From positions 1 through 18,510 of the forward strand of contig DOVG01000272.1 in the NCBI GenBank assembly GCA_003520205.1: DNA of 18,510 nucleotides. Reading direction: 5' to 3'. The stretch comes from Lachnospiraceae bacterium. Lineage in GTDB: Bacteria > Bacillota > Clostridia > Lachnospirales > Lachnospiraceae. A model generated the notes under the pieces. The model was not told the DNA's origin. It did not search any database and saw nothing but the letters and a program-made list of their open reading frames with translations. The translations under genes were made by a program, and so were the position numbers. Of this stretch, positions 1-7,523 are shown in pieces. The stretch's first letter is position 1; each line of letters starts with the position of its first letter.

Positions 1-949
1 AAGCTTGAATCTTGTTGCTTTTTCGCTAGGTGATATGTGTCTTACAGAAGGCGATGAGATAATAACTACCGTTGTCGAGCATCACAGCAATATGCTTCCA
101 TGGAGACATAGTGCTGCAAGGCATGGAGCAAAGGTTAAGTACCTTGAGTGTGAAGCGGACGGAAGCTTTTCACTGGAGAAGTTTAAGTCTCTTCTGAGTG
201 ATAAGACGAAGATAGTCTCTATGACTGCTATGTCTAATATTTTTGGAAGAATCATAGATATAAAAGCTTTTGCTGAGGCTGCCCATGCAGTTGGAGCGTA
301 TTTTGTGGCGGATGGAGCACAGAGTGTTCCGCACAGCATTACAGATGTTAAGCAGCTGGGAGTTGATTTCCTTGCCTTTTCAGGACATAAGCTTCTAGGC
401 CCTATGGGTATAGGCGTTTTGTATGGAAAAAAGGAAATACTGGAAAAAATGCCGCCATTTCTTACCGGTGGTGAAATGATAGAATATGTAACTCTTGATG
501 ATGTGACATATGCAGAACTTCCACACAAGTTTGAGGCGGGAACAGTAAATGCAGTGGGTGCTGTTGGACTTGCAGCAGCTATTGAATATATAGAATCTAT
601 AGGTTTACATAACATAGAAGAACGTGAGCTTGAACTTACACGTATTATCTTTGACGGAATGAAAGAGATACCTCATGTAACAGTTCTGGGCTCCGATAAA
701 GCAGAGGATCATCACGGTATTGTTACATTTAAAATAGACGGTGTGCATCCACATGATATAGCTGCGATAATAGCAGATGCAAATGTGGCTGTAAGGGCCG
801 GACATCACTGTGCGGAACCTTTACACCAGTTCCTGGGTATACCATCTACTACAAGAGCGAGCCTCATGTTTTACAATACAGAGGAGGAAATCGAAAGATT
901 CCTTGATATAGTGAAAAAAATACGCCCGATGATGGGTTATCCTGATTAA
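1..949 (+). CDS. sufS: Cysteine desulfurase SufS, 5' end missing
   Basis: PLP-dependent desulfurase that takes sulfur from L-cysteine as a persulfide for Fe-S cluster assembly in the cytosol. The reading frame is open from base 2, so the gene starts before the window; about 90 N-terminal residues of a roughly 405-residue enzyme are probably missing. The TTG at 5 is internal (SLNLVAF is a conserved core segment), not a start. Visible family marks: the EHHSNMLPW segment with the cofactor-stacking His (bases about 80-106), ADGAQ for the PLP nitrogen, SGHKLLGP with the Schiff-base Lys at codon 389-391, and RAGHHCAEPL with the catalytic Cys at codon 809-811. The GGEMIEYV loop is typical of the SufS rather than the NifS/IscS group. 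sufU follows after 17 bases, as in the Firmicute SUF operon, and supplies the partner that accepts the sulfur. Confidence 0.95.
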   Translation, partial: SLNLVAFSLGDMCLTEGDEIITTVVEHHSNMLPWRHSAARHGAKVKYLECEADGSFSLEKFKSLLSDKTKIVSMTAMSNIFGRIIDIKAFAEAAHAVGAYFVADGAQSVPHSITDVKQLGVDFLAFSGHKLLGPMGIGVLYGKKEILEKMPPFLTGGEMIEYVTLDDVTYAELPHKFEAGTVNAVGAVGLAAAIEYIESIGLHNIEERELELTRIIFDGMKEIPHVTVLGSDKAEDHHGIVTFKIDGVHPHDIAAIIADANVAVRAGHHCAEPLHQFLGIPSTTRASLMFYNTEEEIERFLDIVKKIRPMMGYPD

Positions 950-966
950 TAAAGAGGATATTTGAA

Positions 967-1422
967 ATGCAGAACAGAACATTCTATAATGAAATTCTTA
1001 CAGAACATAATATTCATCCGTTATATAAAAAGAAGCTGATAGAGCCTCAGTACTCTTTAAGAGGGGTTAATCCTTCGTGTGGTGATGATATCACATTACA
1101 GCTGAATCTGTCAGATGACGGAGTTATCGAAGATGGTGCATTTTATGGGGATGGATGTGCTATATCTCAAGCCAGTGCAGATATGATGCTGGAGCTGGTT
1201 ATAGGTAAGAAGGTTGATGAAGCGTTAAAACTTAAGGATGTATTCCTTAAGATGATAAAAGAAAAAATAACTGATGAGGAGCTTGAAATGCTTGAAGAGG
1301 CTGGTTCTCTTCAGGATATATCACATATGCCGTCAAGAGTTAAGTGTGCGGTTCTTGGATGGCGTACTCTTGAGGGAATCCTTACAGAAGGAGATAAATC
1401 AGAGTCAGTTACAACTGAATAG
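967..1422 (+). CDS. sufU: Zinc-dependent sulfurtransferase SufU
   Basis: SufU accepts the persulfide from SufS in Gram-positive SUF systems; it is an IscU-fold protein that works as a zinc sulfurtransferase rather than as a scaffold. The 151-residue length is normal. The expected ligands are all present: Cys38 and Asp40 in NPSCGDD, Cys64 in GDGCAIS, and Cys127 in VKCAVLGW. The SufU-specific insertion between the second and third ligand (about residues 80-115) is also present, which separates it from IscU. An AGAGG ribosome binding site precedes the ATG. It is surely co-transcribed with sufS. A hairpin directly follows the stop codon. Confidence 0.95.
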   Translation: MQNRTFYNEILTEHNIHPLYKKKLIEPQYSLRGVNPSCGDDITLQLNLSDDGVIEDGAFYGDGCAISQASADMMLELVIGKKVDEALKLKDVFLKMIKEKITDEELEMLEEAGSLQDISHMPSRVKCAVLGWRTLEGILTEGDKSESVTTE

Positions 1423-1457
1423 TCAGAGAAGGTGCCGGTAATGGTACGGTTTTCTGA
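1423..1457 (+). other. Imperfect hairpin directly after the sufU stop
   Basis: TCAGAGAA (1423-1430) can pair with TTTTCTGA (1450-1457), with one G-T wobble. Inside it GTGCC (1432-1436) pairs with GGTAC (1443-1447) around the loop GGTAAT. There is no T-run after it, so it is not a standard intrinsic terminator. It could protect the sufSU message or partly separate it from the next gene, which begins 20 bases further on. Role unknown. Confidence 0.45.
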
Positions 1458-1477
1458 CCTGGAAAAGGGGGATTTAT

Positions 1478-2224
1478 ATGGGAGAAAGAAAAGGCTTTCT
1501 TGACTGGATCAAGTATAAGTGGAAGGTACTGTCGGTAAGTGACGGACACTATTTTAAGTTTATCTGGATAGTAGCTATAACTGTGTCTTTACTTACGGTA
1601 GGACTCAGTGCCGTGATTATCAGTAGTGCCAATCGTAAGGAAGAAAAGGCGCGAATAGAACTTGAAGAACAAAAGAAAGCAGAGGAAGCCGCGGCAGCTC
1701 TGGCAAGCATGAATGATGCTAAAGAGAAGGAAAAGGCCAGACTTGCTAAAGAAAAAGAATGGATGTATGTTCTGGTAAATGGAAATCATAGTCTTCCGGA
1801 TGATTTCAGAATTGACGAATTTACAGAACTCGTAAATGATCATAAGGTCGATAAGCGTATATATCCTGAACTTCAGAAGATGTTTGATGATGCGAGAGAG
1901 GCTGGACAGTCTCCATCTATTACAGCATCATATATGTCCCCTGAAGATGCCAAGTCTGTTGAGATGCCATGTGCTCTCGATCATACTACGGGACTTGCTA
2001 TAGACATAACATCAAGTCAGGGTGACGAAGATGTAGATAATATGATGAAATGGTTTGAGGAGAATTCATATAAGTACGGTTTTGTTATCAGATATCCTGA
2101 TGATAAATACAGTGTTACCGGTGTAAAGGGAGCGAAGACACATCTGAGATATGTGGGACCAGAAGCAGCTAATGTCATGAAGCAAAGTGGTCAATGCCTT
2201 GAAGAATATCTTGAAAGCTTCTAA
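1478..2224 (+). CDS. VanY-like D,D-carboxypeptidase family protein, membrane-anchored, probably inactive
   Basis: VanY/VanX-family zinc peptidases trim D-Ala from peptidoglycan stem peptides outside the cell. This 248-residue protein has a short cytosolic N-terminus, one membrane segment (about 27-49), a charged Ala/Glu/Lys coiled-coil stretch (about 53-94), then a VanY domain opening with LVNGNHSLPDDF. The zinc motif DHTTGLAID carries His169 and Asp176, and KTHLRYVG carries His222. The family's E-x-x-H motif reads A-K-T-H, so the catalytic Glu is Ala219 (codon 2132-2134). The Arg of the usual SGYRS substrate motif is absent (ASYMSP). The stretch before the first zinc His is also shorter than usual. 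Zinc could still bind, but hydrolysis is doubtful; a peptidoglycan-binding role is an alternative. The start is fixed by AAAGGGGG ahead of the ATG. It may share the sufSU transcript. Confidence 0.72.
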   Translation: MGERKGFLDWIKYKWKVLSVSDGHYFKFIWIVAITVSLLTVGLSAVIISSANRKEEKARIELEEQKKAEEAAAALASMNDAKEKEKARLAKEKEWMYVLVNGNHSLPDDFRIDEFTELVNDHKVDKRIYPELQKMFDDAREAGQSPSITASYMSPEDAKSVEMPCALDHTTGLAIDITSSQGDEDVDNMMKWFEENSYKYGFVIRYPDDKYSVTGVKGAKTHLRYVGPEAANVMKQSGQCLEEYLESF

Positions 2225-2267
2225 GGATAAATAATAAAAATTCCAATAAGTCATTTTCTCATATAGA

Positions 2268-2295
2268 AAAACGTGCGCCGCGAGGCGCACGTTTT
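2268..2295. terminator. Bidirectional terminator between convergent transcripts
   Basis: A perfect 12-base-pair stem, AAAACGTGCGCC / GGCGCACGTTTT, closes a GCGA (GNRA) tetraloop. It lies between the end of the VanY-like gene (+) and the end of the PRPP synthase gene (-). The A/T ends give a short T-run in both directions, so it can serve both. Confidence 0.88.
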
Positions 2296-2313
2296 AAATT
2301 CCACCATTATCAA

Positions 2314-3522
2314 CTATCCGATAGAAGGACGGTCATAATTATCTGAAATAGTATGTTTCTCTTTATATTCATTGATTCTTGTCTGAATTCTGATTGTTGG
2401 ATCAAGCAGATCGCTTATAGATGAATCATGATTCAGATGATCAATGATTATAGCTATATATTTGCTGAGGTCAGCTGAACTGTACCACTGTCTTTCGAAG
2501 AGACTTGGATTCTGGTAACATACATTAGTTGAAATAACTTTATCGAATACACCTTCTTCGTATGCTTTATCAAATACATCCAGACCTGCTGTAAACAGAC
2601 CAAATGTTGCGATACAGAAGACACGTCTGGCATTACGTGATTTAAGCTGTCTGCACACATCAAGCATACTTTCGCCTGAAGCAATCATATCATCTATGAT
2701 GATAACGTCCTTGCCATCTACATCATCGCCGAGGAATTCATGTGCTACGATAGGGTTCTTTCCGTTGACAACTTTTGAATAGTCTCTTCTCTTATAGAAC
2801 ATACCTACATCAACGCCAAAATGGTTGGCAAAGTATATGGCTCTGTGCATAGCACCTTCATCAGGGCTTATTACCATCATATGCTCATTATCAAGTTCAA
2901 GGTCTGAAGTTGACTTTAACAGACATTTAATAAACTGATATGTTGGCATAAGATTCTCAAATCCGACATTAGGGATAGCATTTTGTACTCGTGGATCATG
3001 TGCATCAAATGTAATAATATTTGAAACGCCCATAGATACCAGCTCCTGAAGTGCAAGTGCGCAGTCAAGGGATTCTCTACTGGTACGCTTATGCTGTCTT
3101 GATTCATACAGGAATGGCATGATTACATTTATACGATGTGCCTTTCCTGCAGATGCAGCTATGACTCTCTTTATGTCAGCATAATGTTCATCTGGTGTCA
3201 TAGGAACCATGCGTCCTCCCAGATTATATTCAATGCTGGTGTTGGTCACGTCTGAAATGATATACAGATCGCTTCCTCTTACTGAATCACTGATTGTACC
3301 CTTGGCTTCTCCGGATGCAAATCTGGGGCAGCATGAGTTGATAAGGAATGAGTCTCTTGAGTAACCATTGAACATAATGTGCTCAGTACTAAGATGTTCT
3401 CTCTCGTTTCTCCACTTTACCAGATAATCATCAACTTTATCGCCCAGCTTCTCACAGCTTTTCATAGCTATGATGGCAAGTTTTCCGGCTGGTACAGTTA
3501 TGAGTTTACTTTGATCAGGCAT
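2314..3522 (-). CDS. prs: Ribose-phosphate pyrophosphokinase, long divergent form
   Basis: Makes PRPP from ribose 5-phosphate and ATP, feeding nucleotide, His and Trp synthesis. At 402 residues it is longer than the usual 310-320, with extra sequence at the N-terminus (about 1-60) and a C-terminal tail. Family motifs: SVRGSDLYII (80-89), RQHKR (142-146, the ATP-binding RQDRK region), FDAHDPRVQ (172-180, normally DLHAxQIQ), SPDEGAMHRA (219-228), KRR (244-246, flexible loop) and the PRPP loop DDMIASGES (277-285), where the usual TGxT threonines are serines. These changes mark a divergent subfamily; a canonical Prs may exist elsewhere in the genome. Last gene of the dnaD-dnaC-prs operon, 15 bases after dnaC, with a GGAGGA ribosome binding site. 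The activity call is good; loss of a typical regulatory pattern is possible. Confidence 0.85.
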   Translation of the reverse strand: MPDQSKLITVPAGKLAIIAMKSCEKLGDKVDDYLVKWRNEREHLSTEHIMFNGYSRDSFLINSCCPRFASGEAKGTISDSVRGSDLYIISDVTNTSIEYNLGGRMVPMTPDEHYADIKRVIAASAGKAHRINVIMPFLYESRQHKRTSRESLDCALALQELVSMGVSNIITFDAHDPRVQNAIPNVGFENLMPTYQFIKCLLKSTSDLELDNEHMMVISPDEGAMHRAIYFANHFGVDVGMFYKRRDYSKVVNGKNPIVAHEFLGDDVDGKDVIIIDDMIASGESMLDVCRQLKSRNARRVFCIATFGLFTAGLDVFDKAYEEGVFDKVISTNVCYQNPSLFERQWYSSADLSKYIAIIIDHLNHDSSISDLLDPTIRIQTRINEYKEKHTISDNYDRPSIG

Positions 3523-3537
3523 AGATATTCCTCCGAT

Positions 3538-4524
3538 TTATGGTGTGTTAGTTTTATGGTATCTTATATCATCGCCATACAGCGGATATAGTACATAGTC
3601 TTTGGCTATTCTTGACATGATACGTTCACCGTATCTGTCTTCAAGTGTAGCCAGATCGAGATTAGTCGTTATGATAGTCGCTTTATCATTTATCATACGC
3701 TTATTAAGAATTTCGAAGAGCTGGGATTTGACGAAGCTACTAAGGACTTCAGTTCCCAGGTCGTCTATGATAAGCAGCTCGCTGTCATATACATATTCAT
3801 ATATAGTGGTTAGAGCGGAGCTTCTTTCTTTAGTCATTATATATCTGCTTAATATCTGTTCGAATAATTCGTTAGCAGATAAATAGAGAACAGAGTGTGC
3901 ATTATCCAGTAATTCCTTGGCAATGCAGTTGGAAATAAATGTCTTTCCAAGTCCTGTTCGTCCATATATGAGAATATTACCATGTTCGGAGTCAAAATTT
4001 TTCACATAATTTATGGCTCTTTTAAGAATAATTGATGCATTTTGATAGGGAGTGGCCTGATGCCCCTCATATTTTTCTTTACTATATACATCTAATGAGA
4101 ATGTAGAGAAGTTTTCTCTCTTAAATACCGAATTCAGATTCGAACGGTTATAAAGCTCTCTTGCACGGATATTTTTTACACATGAACAGATATGTCCATT
4201 AACAAAGCCTTCATCTTTACAAAGCTTGCAACTGTAGATTGGTTCCAGATAATCACTGTCATAACCATTTGCTGATAGAAGCTTCTTTTTCTGAAGTGAA
4301 AGCTCATTTATCTTATCTGATATGTCTTCTGTGACAGTCTTTTTAAGAATTCTTGCCTTAGCTTCTTCGATGGATAGAGAAGAAATACTACTATCTATCT
4401 CCTTAATGGCAGGTATCTTTTCGTAGACTTCACTGAGTCGGCTTAAGTGTTCTCTTTCATTAGAAGAGCGGATTTTACTAAGCTCTGCCTGTATATCTAT
4501 TTTTTCTATATCTTTAATTATCAT
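3538..4524 (-). CDS. dnaC: Helicase loader ATPase, DnaC/DnaI family
   Basis: AAA+ ATPase of the DnaI/DnaC type, which opens and loads the replicative helicase onto single-stranded DNA. Of 328 residues, about 1-90 are a helical helicase-binding region, followed by a zinc-binding cluster with Cys99, Cys102, Cys113 and Cys115 as in DnaI. Walker A is GRTGLGKT (188-195), Walker B is LLIIDDLG (250-257), sensor 1 is TTN (286-288), and RYGERIMSR holds the likely arginine finger. The start overlaps the end of dnaD by 11 bases, indicating translational coupling, with AGGAAG ahead of the ATG. An IstB-like transposition helper is ruled out by the zinc cluster and by the DnaD neighbour. The name dnaC rather than dnaI is a convention choice. 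Confidence 0.9.
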   Translation of the reverse strand: MIIKDIEKIDIQAELSKIRSSNEREHLSRLSEVYEKIPAIKEIDSSISSLSIEEAKARILKKTVTEDISDKINELSLQKKKLLSANGYDSDYLEPIYSCKLCKDEGFVNGHICSCVKNIRARELYNRSNLNSVFKRENFSTFSLDVYSKEKYEGHQATPYQNASIILKRAINYVKNFDSEHGNILIYGRTGLGKTFISNCIAKELLDNAHSVLYLSANELFEQILSRYIMTKERSSALTTIYEYVYDSELLIIDDLGTEVLSSFVKSQLFEILNKRMINDKATIITTNLDLATLEDRYGERIMSRIAKDYVLYPLYGDDIRYHKTNTP

Positions 4525-5635
4525 ATGCTTCCTGTAAATAGTACTGTTCTAATTTTTTTAATTTATCCAGATCCTTGGATGGTTTTACATCACTTCTGTT
4601 ATCAGATTTTTTCTTCTGGTATTTGTGTGAGTCGTCCAGCTTGGATATGTCCTGAAAACTTCTTACATCATTGTTATACCAATTCTCAAGAATGCCATTT
4701 ACATATGGGAAGTTTACATCATTTGGCTTTCTTTCAATGGCTCTGTTGCAGGCTTCAATGATTATCGCTTCGGAGAAGCAGAATGTATTGATCCAGGTAT
4801 CTATATATTTTTTCTCTATAGGAGCCGGAGTAAATCTTGTGGTAATTCCAAGTGTTTTTAAGATTCTGCTGTAAAGAGTAAGGAAACGTGCAGAGTATTC
4901 TGAAGCTTCCTCTCTGGTAGTGATTCCCTCTTCATACCAGTTACGAGCGACCTTCTCAATATAGTTGAAGCTTGTCTTTTTAATCTCTGCGCAGTATTCC
5001 AGAAGATATTCAGTAAGGTCGAAAGAAAAGCCAAGCTGATCTTTTATATAGATGAGAGAGTTCAGTTCCTTAGGTGCAAGCTCTCTGTTGCAGTAAGCCT
5101 TAGCTTCATTAATAAGATCGGTTATTTCGACGTCCCTCAGTTTATCATTCAGCTCTGCAGGAGTCGGTTGTTTCTTGCGTGGAGCCTTGGAAATGCTCTC
5201 GCTGCCGTTATCGTCTGATGTATCAGAAGAAGCAGAAGCTGCATTTTCTGAAATGCCTGTCTTTTCTTCTTTATCACCTGAAAATGCCTTCTTTAAATCA
5301 TCGAATTTAAGGTCTGAAGACAGTACGTCACTTGGACGCTTCAGGTTGAGGAGAACTATTCCTTTAACCTCTTTTCTTTCATTATCATTATATACAAGTC
5401 TGATGACATCTTCTCTGATCCAGTATCTGATACCGCGACAGATATCATTTTCTGTACAATTAAGATGGTCAGCTATGTCGCTGAGAGATATATCCCTGTT
5501 AGATGAACATAGCATAGAAAGATACAGATACAGCTTAACAAAATCTCCATTGGCATCTGTCATATAATATTCTATAAAGTTGTTAGAAATGCTTGTATAA
5601 TTATCTTCTTCAGAAGTTATATTTATAAATCCCAT
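4514..5635 (-). CDS. DnaD domain replication initiation protein
   Basis: DnaD/DnaB-type primosome protein, which remodels origin DNA and recruits the helicase loader. The first 95 residues of 373 form a winged-helix domain (NFIEYYM...FVKLYLYL, with the recognition helix around LSDIADHLNC). A low-complexity Ser/Glu linker follows (about 110-155). Two DnaB_2 repeats come next, each with the YxxxIxxxW-type motif: YIEKVARNW (225-233, Val in place of Ile) and YVNGILENW (311-319). The tail is Lys/Asp rich. Start choice: an in-frame TTG at 5644 sits only three bases from GAAGG, so the ATG at 5635 is preferred although its spacing of about 12 is long. First gene of the operon, directly ahead of the loader ATPase it presumably works with. 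Confidence 0.88.
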   Translation of the reverse strand: MGFINITSEEDNYTSISNNFIEYYMTDANGDFVKLYLYLSMLCSSNRDISLSDIADHLNCTENDICRGIRYWIREDVIRLVYNDNERKEVKGIVLLNLKRPSDVLSSDLKFDDLKKAFSGDKEEKTGISENAASASSDTSDDNGSESISKAPRKKQPTPAELNDKLRDVEITDLINEAKAYCNRELAPKELNSLIYIKDQLGFSFDLTEYLLEYCAEIKKTSFNYIEKVARNWYEEGITTREEASEYSARFLTLYSRILKTLGITTRFTPAPIEKKYIDTWINTFCFSEAIIIEACNRAIERKPNDVNFPYVNGILENWYNNDVRSFQDISKLDDSHKYQKKKSDNRSDVKPSKDLDKLKKLEQYYLQEAYDN

Positions 5636-5670
5636 AGTACCCAAAAACCTTCATTTTTTATGTTTTTTTT

Positions 5671-5699
5671 CGCACAGAAAATCCAGTATTTTTTGTGCG
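5671..5699 (-). other. Hairpin at the 5' end of the dnaD transcript
   Basis: Read on the minus strand, CGCACAAAAAAT pairs with ATTTTCTGTGCG around the loop ACTGG, giving 12 pairs with one wobble. The predicted transcription start (about 5700) lies right at the base of the stem, so the mRNA would begin with this hairpin. It is followed by eight A residues, not T, so on this strand it is not a terminator. It may stabilise the message or act as a regulator site. Confidence 0.6.
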
Positions 5700-5706
5700 C
5701 GAATGA

Positions 5707-5735
5707 AGTATAACAAAACAAGTTCACAAATGCAA
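5707..5735 (-). promoter_or_regulatory. Promoter of the dnaD-dnaC-prs operon
   Basis: On the minus strand: -35 TTGCAT (5735-5730), a 17-base spacer and -10 TATACT (5712-5707), with TG one base ahead of the -10 (extended -10). Transcription should begin near 5700, about 65 bases before the dnaD ATG. The nearest DnaA-like box lies about 25 bases upstream of the -35. Confidence 0.72.
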
Positions 5736-5760
5736 ATAGACGGATATCTATTTGGGGCTG

Positions 5761-5787
5761 TGTGGAAAATGTTGATAATGTTGATTT
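5761..5787 (+). promoter_or_regulatory. Three head-to-tail 9-mers resembling DnaA boxes
   Basis: TGTGGAAAA (5761), TGTTGATAA (5770) and TGTTGATTT (5779) follow each other without gaps. Against the DnaA box TGTGGATAA they differ at 1, 1 and 3 positions. The exact 9-base period and shared direction suggest cooperative binding of DnaA subunits. They lie just upstream of the dnaD promoter, within the same intergenic stretch as the copies at 5865 and 5912-5929. Confidence 0.6.
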
Positions 5788-5825
5788 AAAAACCATTTAT
5801 CAGACCACGCTTAAAAAAGGCAAAT

Positions 5826-5861
5826 AAAAAGGGACTTACGGTATGTAATAAGCCCCTTTTT
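5826..5861 (-). terminator. Terminator of murC
   Basis: AAAAAGGG (5826-5833) pairs with CCCTTTTT (5854-5861). After one A-C mismatch CTTA (5835-5838) pairs with TAAG (5849-5852). On the minus strand it follows murC by about 70 bases and ends in a T-run, so it should stop murC transcription before the dnaD promoter. Confidence 0.78.
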
Positions 5862-5864
5862 ATA

Positions 5865-5873
5865 TGTGGATAA
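5865..5873 (+). promoter_or_regulatory. Perfect DnaA box
   Basis: TGTGGATAA is the exact complement of the consensus TTATCCACA. It sits between the murC terminator and the murC 3' end, in the same direction as five weaker copies in this 170-base stretch. Confidence 0.68.
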
Positions 5874-5911
5874 AAATTCAAATACGGTTTACATAATCAT
5901 GAAAATAAATT

Positions 5912-5929
5912 TGTGGATTGTGTTGATAA
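5912..5929 (+). promoter_or_regulatory. Two head-to-tail DnaA-box-like 9-mers
   Basis: TGTGGATTG (5912, two differences from the consensus) is followed directly by TGTTGATAA (5921, one difference). The second copy abuts the murC stop codon at 5930. The same gapless 9-base register is seen at 5761-5787. Confidence 0.58.
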
Positions 5930-7321
5930 CTATTTTTTAATCAGGGAATCACAGATAGAATCTATATTTCCAGCACCCATAGTTATTAACATATCATTGT
6001 TGTTTAAATTATTTTTTAAATAATTTTCAATGCTTGAAAAGTCGCCGAGGTACGTTACGTCGGTGCCTAATTTTTTTATCTCTTCTGCAAGATCTTTTGA
6101 TGAAACAGAACCGTCATCAATTTCTCTTGCGGCATATATATCTGCAAGAAGTATATGATCAGCAGTTGAAAGAGCTTTGGCAAAATCCGTAAGATGGGCT
6201 TTGGTTCTGGTGTAGGTGTGTGGCTGGAAAGCAACCCATAATTCATTTTTTACAACAGCCTTGGCAACCTTCATAGAAGCAGCTATTTCTGTTGGATGGT
6301 GTGCATAATCATCATATATATATGCGCCATTTTCTGACATTCCTTTGTATTCAAAACGTCTTTCTGCGCTATGGCATTTCTTTAGACCTTCCAGTATATG
6401 TTCAAGATCGATTCCGATATAGAGTGAAGCAGCGATTGCAGCAAGAGAGTTTAGGGCATTATGCTCACCCATAACAGAAAGGCTTACATCAGCTTTTTTC
6501 TGTCCTTCTATATAAAGCTCATATGTTGGCTGTCCCAGTTCGTTAAGAGTGATATTTCTTGCCTGGTAATCATTATTATCATTTTTACCAAATGTAACGA
6601 CCTTTATATTTTTGCCGGCTACCGCTTCCTTTATCTGATCGGTATATTTCATGTCACCATTTACTACAAGTATACCGCCGTCAACGGTTTTTGTAGCGTA
6701 TGTTGCGAAGGAAGCAGCTATGTTATCTATATTTTTAAAGAAGTCAAGGTGATCATTATCAACATTAAGAATGATGCTGGCATATGGCCTGAATTCATGA
6801 TAACTGTTGGTGTATTCGCAGGCTTCAGTAACGAAATAATCAGATGAACCTACACGTATATTTCCATTTATTGCATCAAGTATTCCGCCTATAGACACGG
6901 TTGGATCAGTCTTGGCAGCCAGCATGATATGAGCCATCATGGATGTTGTAGTTGTTTTACCATGTGTTCCGGCTACAGCTACACTGTATTTGTAGTTATC
7001 CATCAGCTGTCCGAGAAGCTTTGCTCTTGTGAGCATCGGGAGATTTCTTTTTACAGCTTCCTGATACTCTTCGTTATCTTCATGAATAGCAGCTGTGTAA
7101 ACAACAAAGTCAATGTCGTCAGTTATATTTGAAGCTACCTGACCGATGTTTATCTTGACGCCTTTTTTTCTTAACTTATCAGTTATATCTGAATCTTTCA
7201 TATCTGAACCGGATACTGTAAAGCCTGCATCTGCAAGTATTTCAGCAAGTCCGCTCATGCTTATTCCGCCTATGCCTATAAAATGAGCATGCTTTGGATT
7301 TTTTAGATCAACCTTATACAT
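5930..7321 (-). CDS. murC: UDP-N-acetylmuramate--L-alanine ligase
   Basis: Adds L-Ala to UDP-MurNAc with ATP, the first step of stem-peptide assembly in the cytosol. The 463-residue length is normal for MurC. The N-terminal Rossmann domain shows HFIGIGGISMSGLA (13-26). The ATP loop is AGTHGKTTTT (117-126). The central domain has the EACEY and NVDNDHLD motifs, and the C-terminal domain carries DDYAHHPTE (337-345), a MurC signature that separates it from Mpl and MurD-F. The start is set by AAAGGA ahead of the ATG. It stands alone with its own promoter and terminator rather than in a mur cluster. Confidence 0.96.
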   Translation of the reverse strand: MYKVDLKNPKHAHFIGIGGISMSGLAEILADAGFTVSGSDMKDSDITDKLRKKGVKINIGQVASNITDDIDFVVYTAAIHEDNEEYQEAVKRNLPMLTRAKLLGQLMDNYKYSVAVAGTHGKTTTTSMMAHIMLAAKTDPTVSIGGILDAINGNIRVGSSDYFVTEACEYTNSYHEFRPYASIILNVDNDHLDFFKNIDNIAASFATYATKTVDGGILVVNGDMKYTDQIKEAVAGKNIKVVTFGKNDNNDYQARNITLNELGQPTYELYIEGQKKADVSLSVMGEHNALNSLAAIAASLYIGIDLEHILEGLKKCHSAERRFEYKGMSENGAYIYDDYAHHPTEIAASMKVAKAVVKNELWVAFQPHTYTRTKAHLTDFAKALSTADHILLADIYAAREIDDGSVSSKDLAEEIKKLGTDVTYLGDFSSIENYLKNNLNNNDMLITMGAGNIDSICDSLIKK

Positions 7322-7366
7322 TTATAATATGTCCTTTCAAATGTTTATAATTTTCGATTCGTACCT

Positions 7367-7394
7367 ATTATAAACTAATTTTTTAATATATCAA
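7367..7394 (-). promoter_or_regulatory. Promoter of murC
   Basis: On the minus strand: -35 TTGATA (7394-7389), a 16-base spacer and a perfect -10 TATAAT (7372-7367). The predicted start is near 7360, about 40 bases before the murC ATG. It is divergent from the promoter at 7458; the region between them (7395-7457) is very A/T-rich. Confidence 0.78.
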
Positions 7395-7457
7395 CAGTAA
7401 AACATCAACTAAAAACTATATAAATGATTAATTTATTAATAATAATACTGTTTTTAC

Positions 7458-7485
7458 TTGATTTTCGTAACAATGAGGTTATAAT
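7458..7485 (+). promoter_or_regulatory. Promoter of the branched-chain aminotransferase gene
   Basis: -35 TTGATT (7458-7463), a 16-base spacer and a perfect -10 TATAAT (7480-7485). The start would be near 7492, giving a leader of only about 30 bases with no sign of a T-box or other attenuator. Confidence 0.75.
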
Positions 7486-7523
7486 TAAGTGAGTTACTTT
7501 TTTTTTCGAGAGGAGTGAATAGT

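Noticed and set aside
82..615. Minus-strand open frame of 177 codons inside sufS
   Set aside because: The plus strand encodes a well-conserved SufS with active-site motifs; the antisense frame has no family features.
5824..5873. oriC proper at the DnaA-box cluster
   Set aside because: Not claimed as a feature: dnaA, dnaN and rpmH are absent, murC points toward the cluster, and no clear unwinding element could be defined by eye. Kept only as a hypothesis in the findings.
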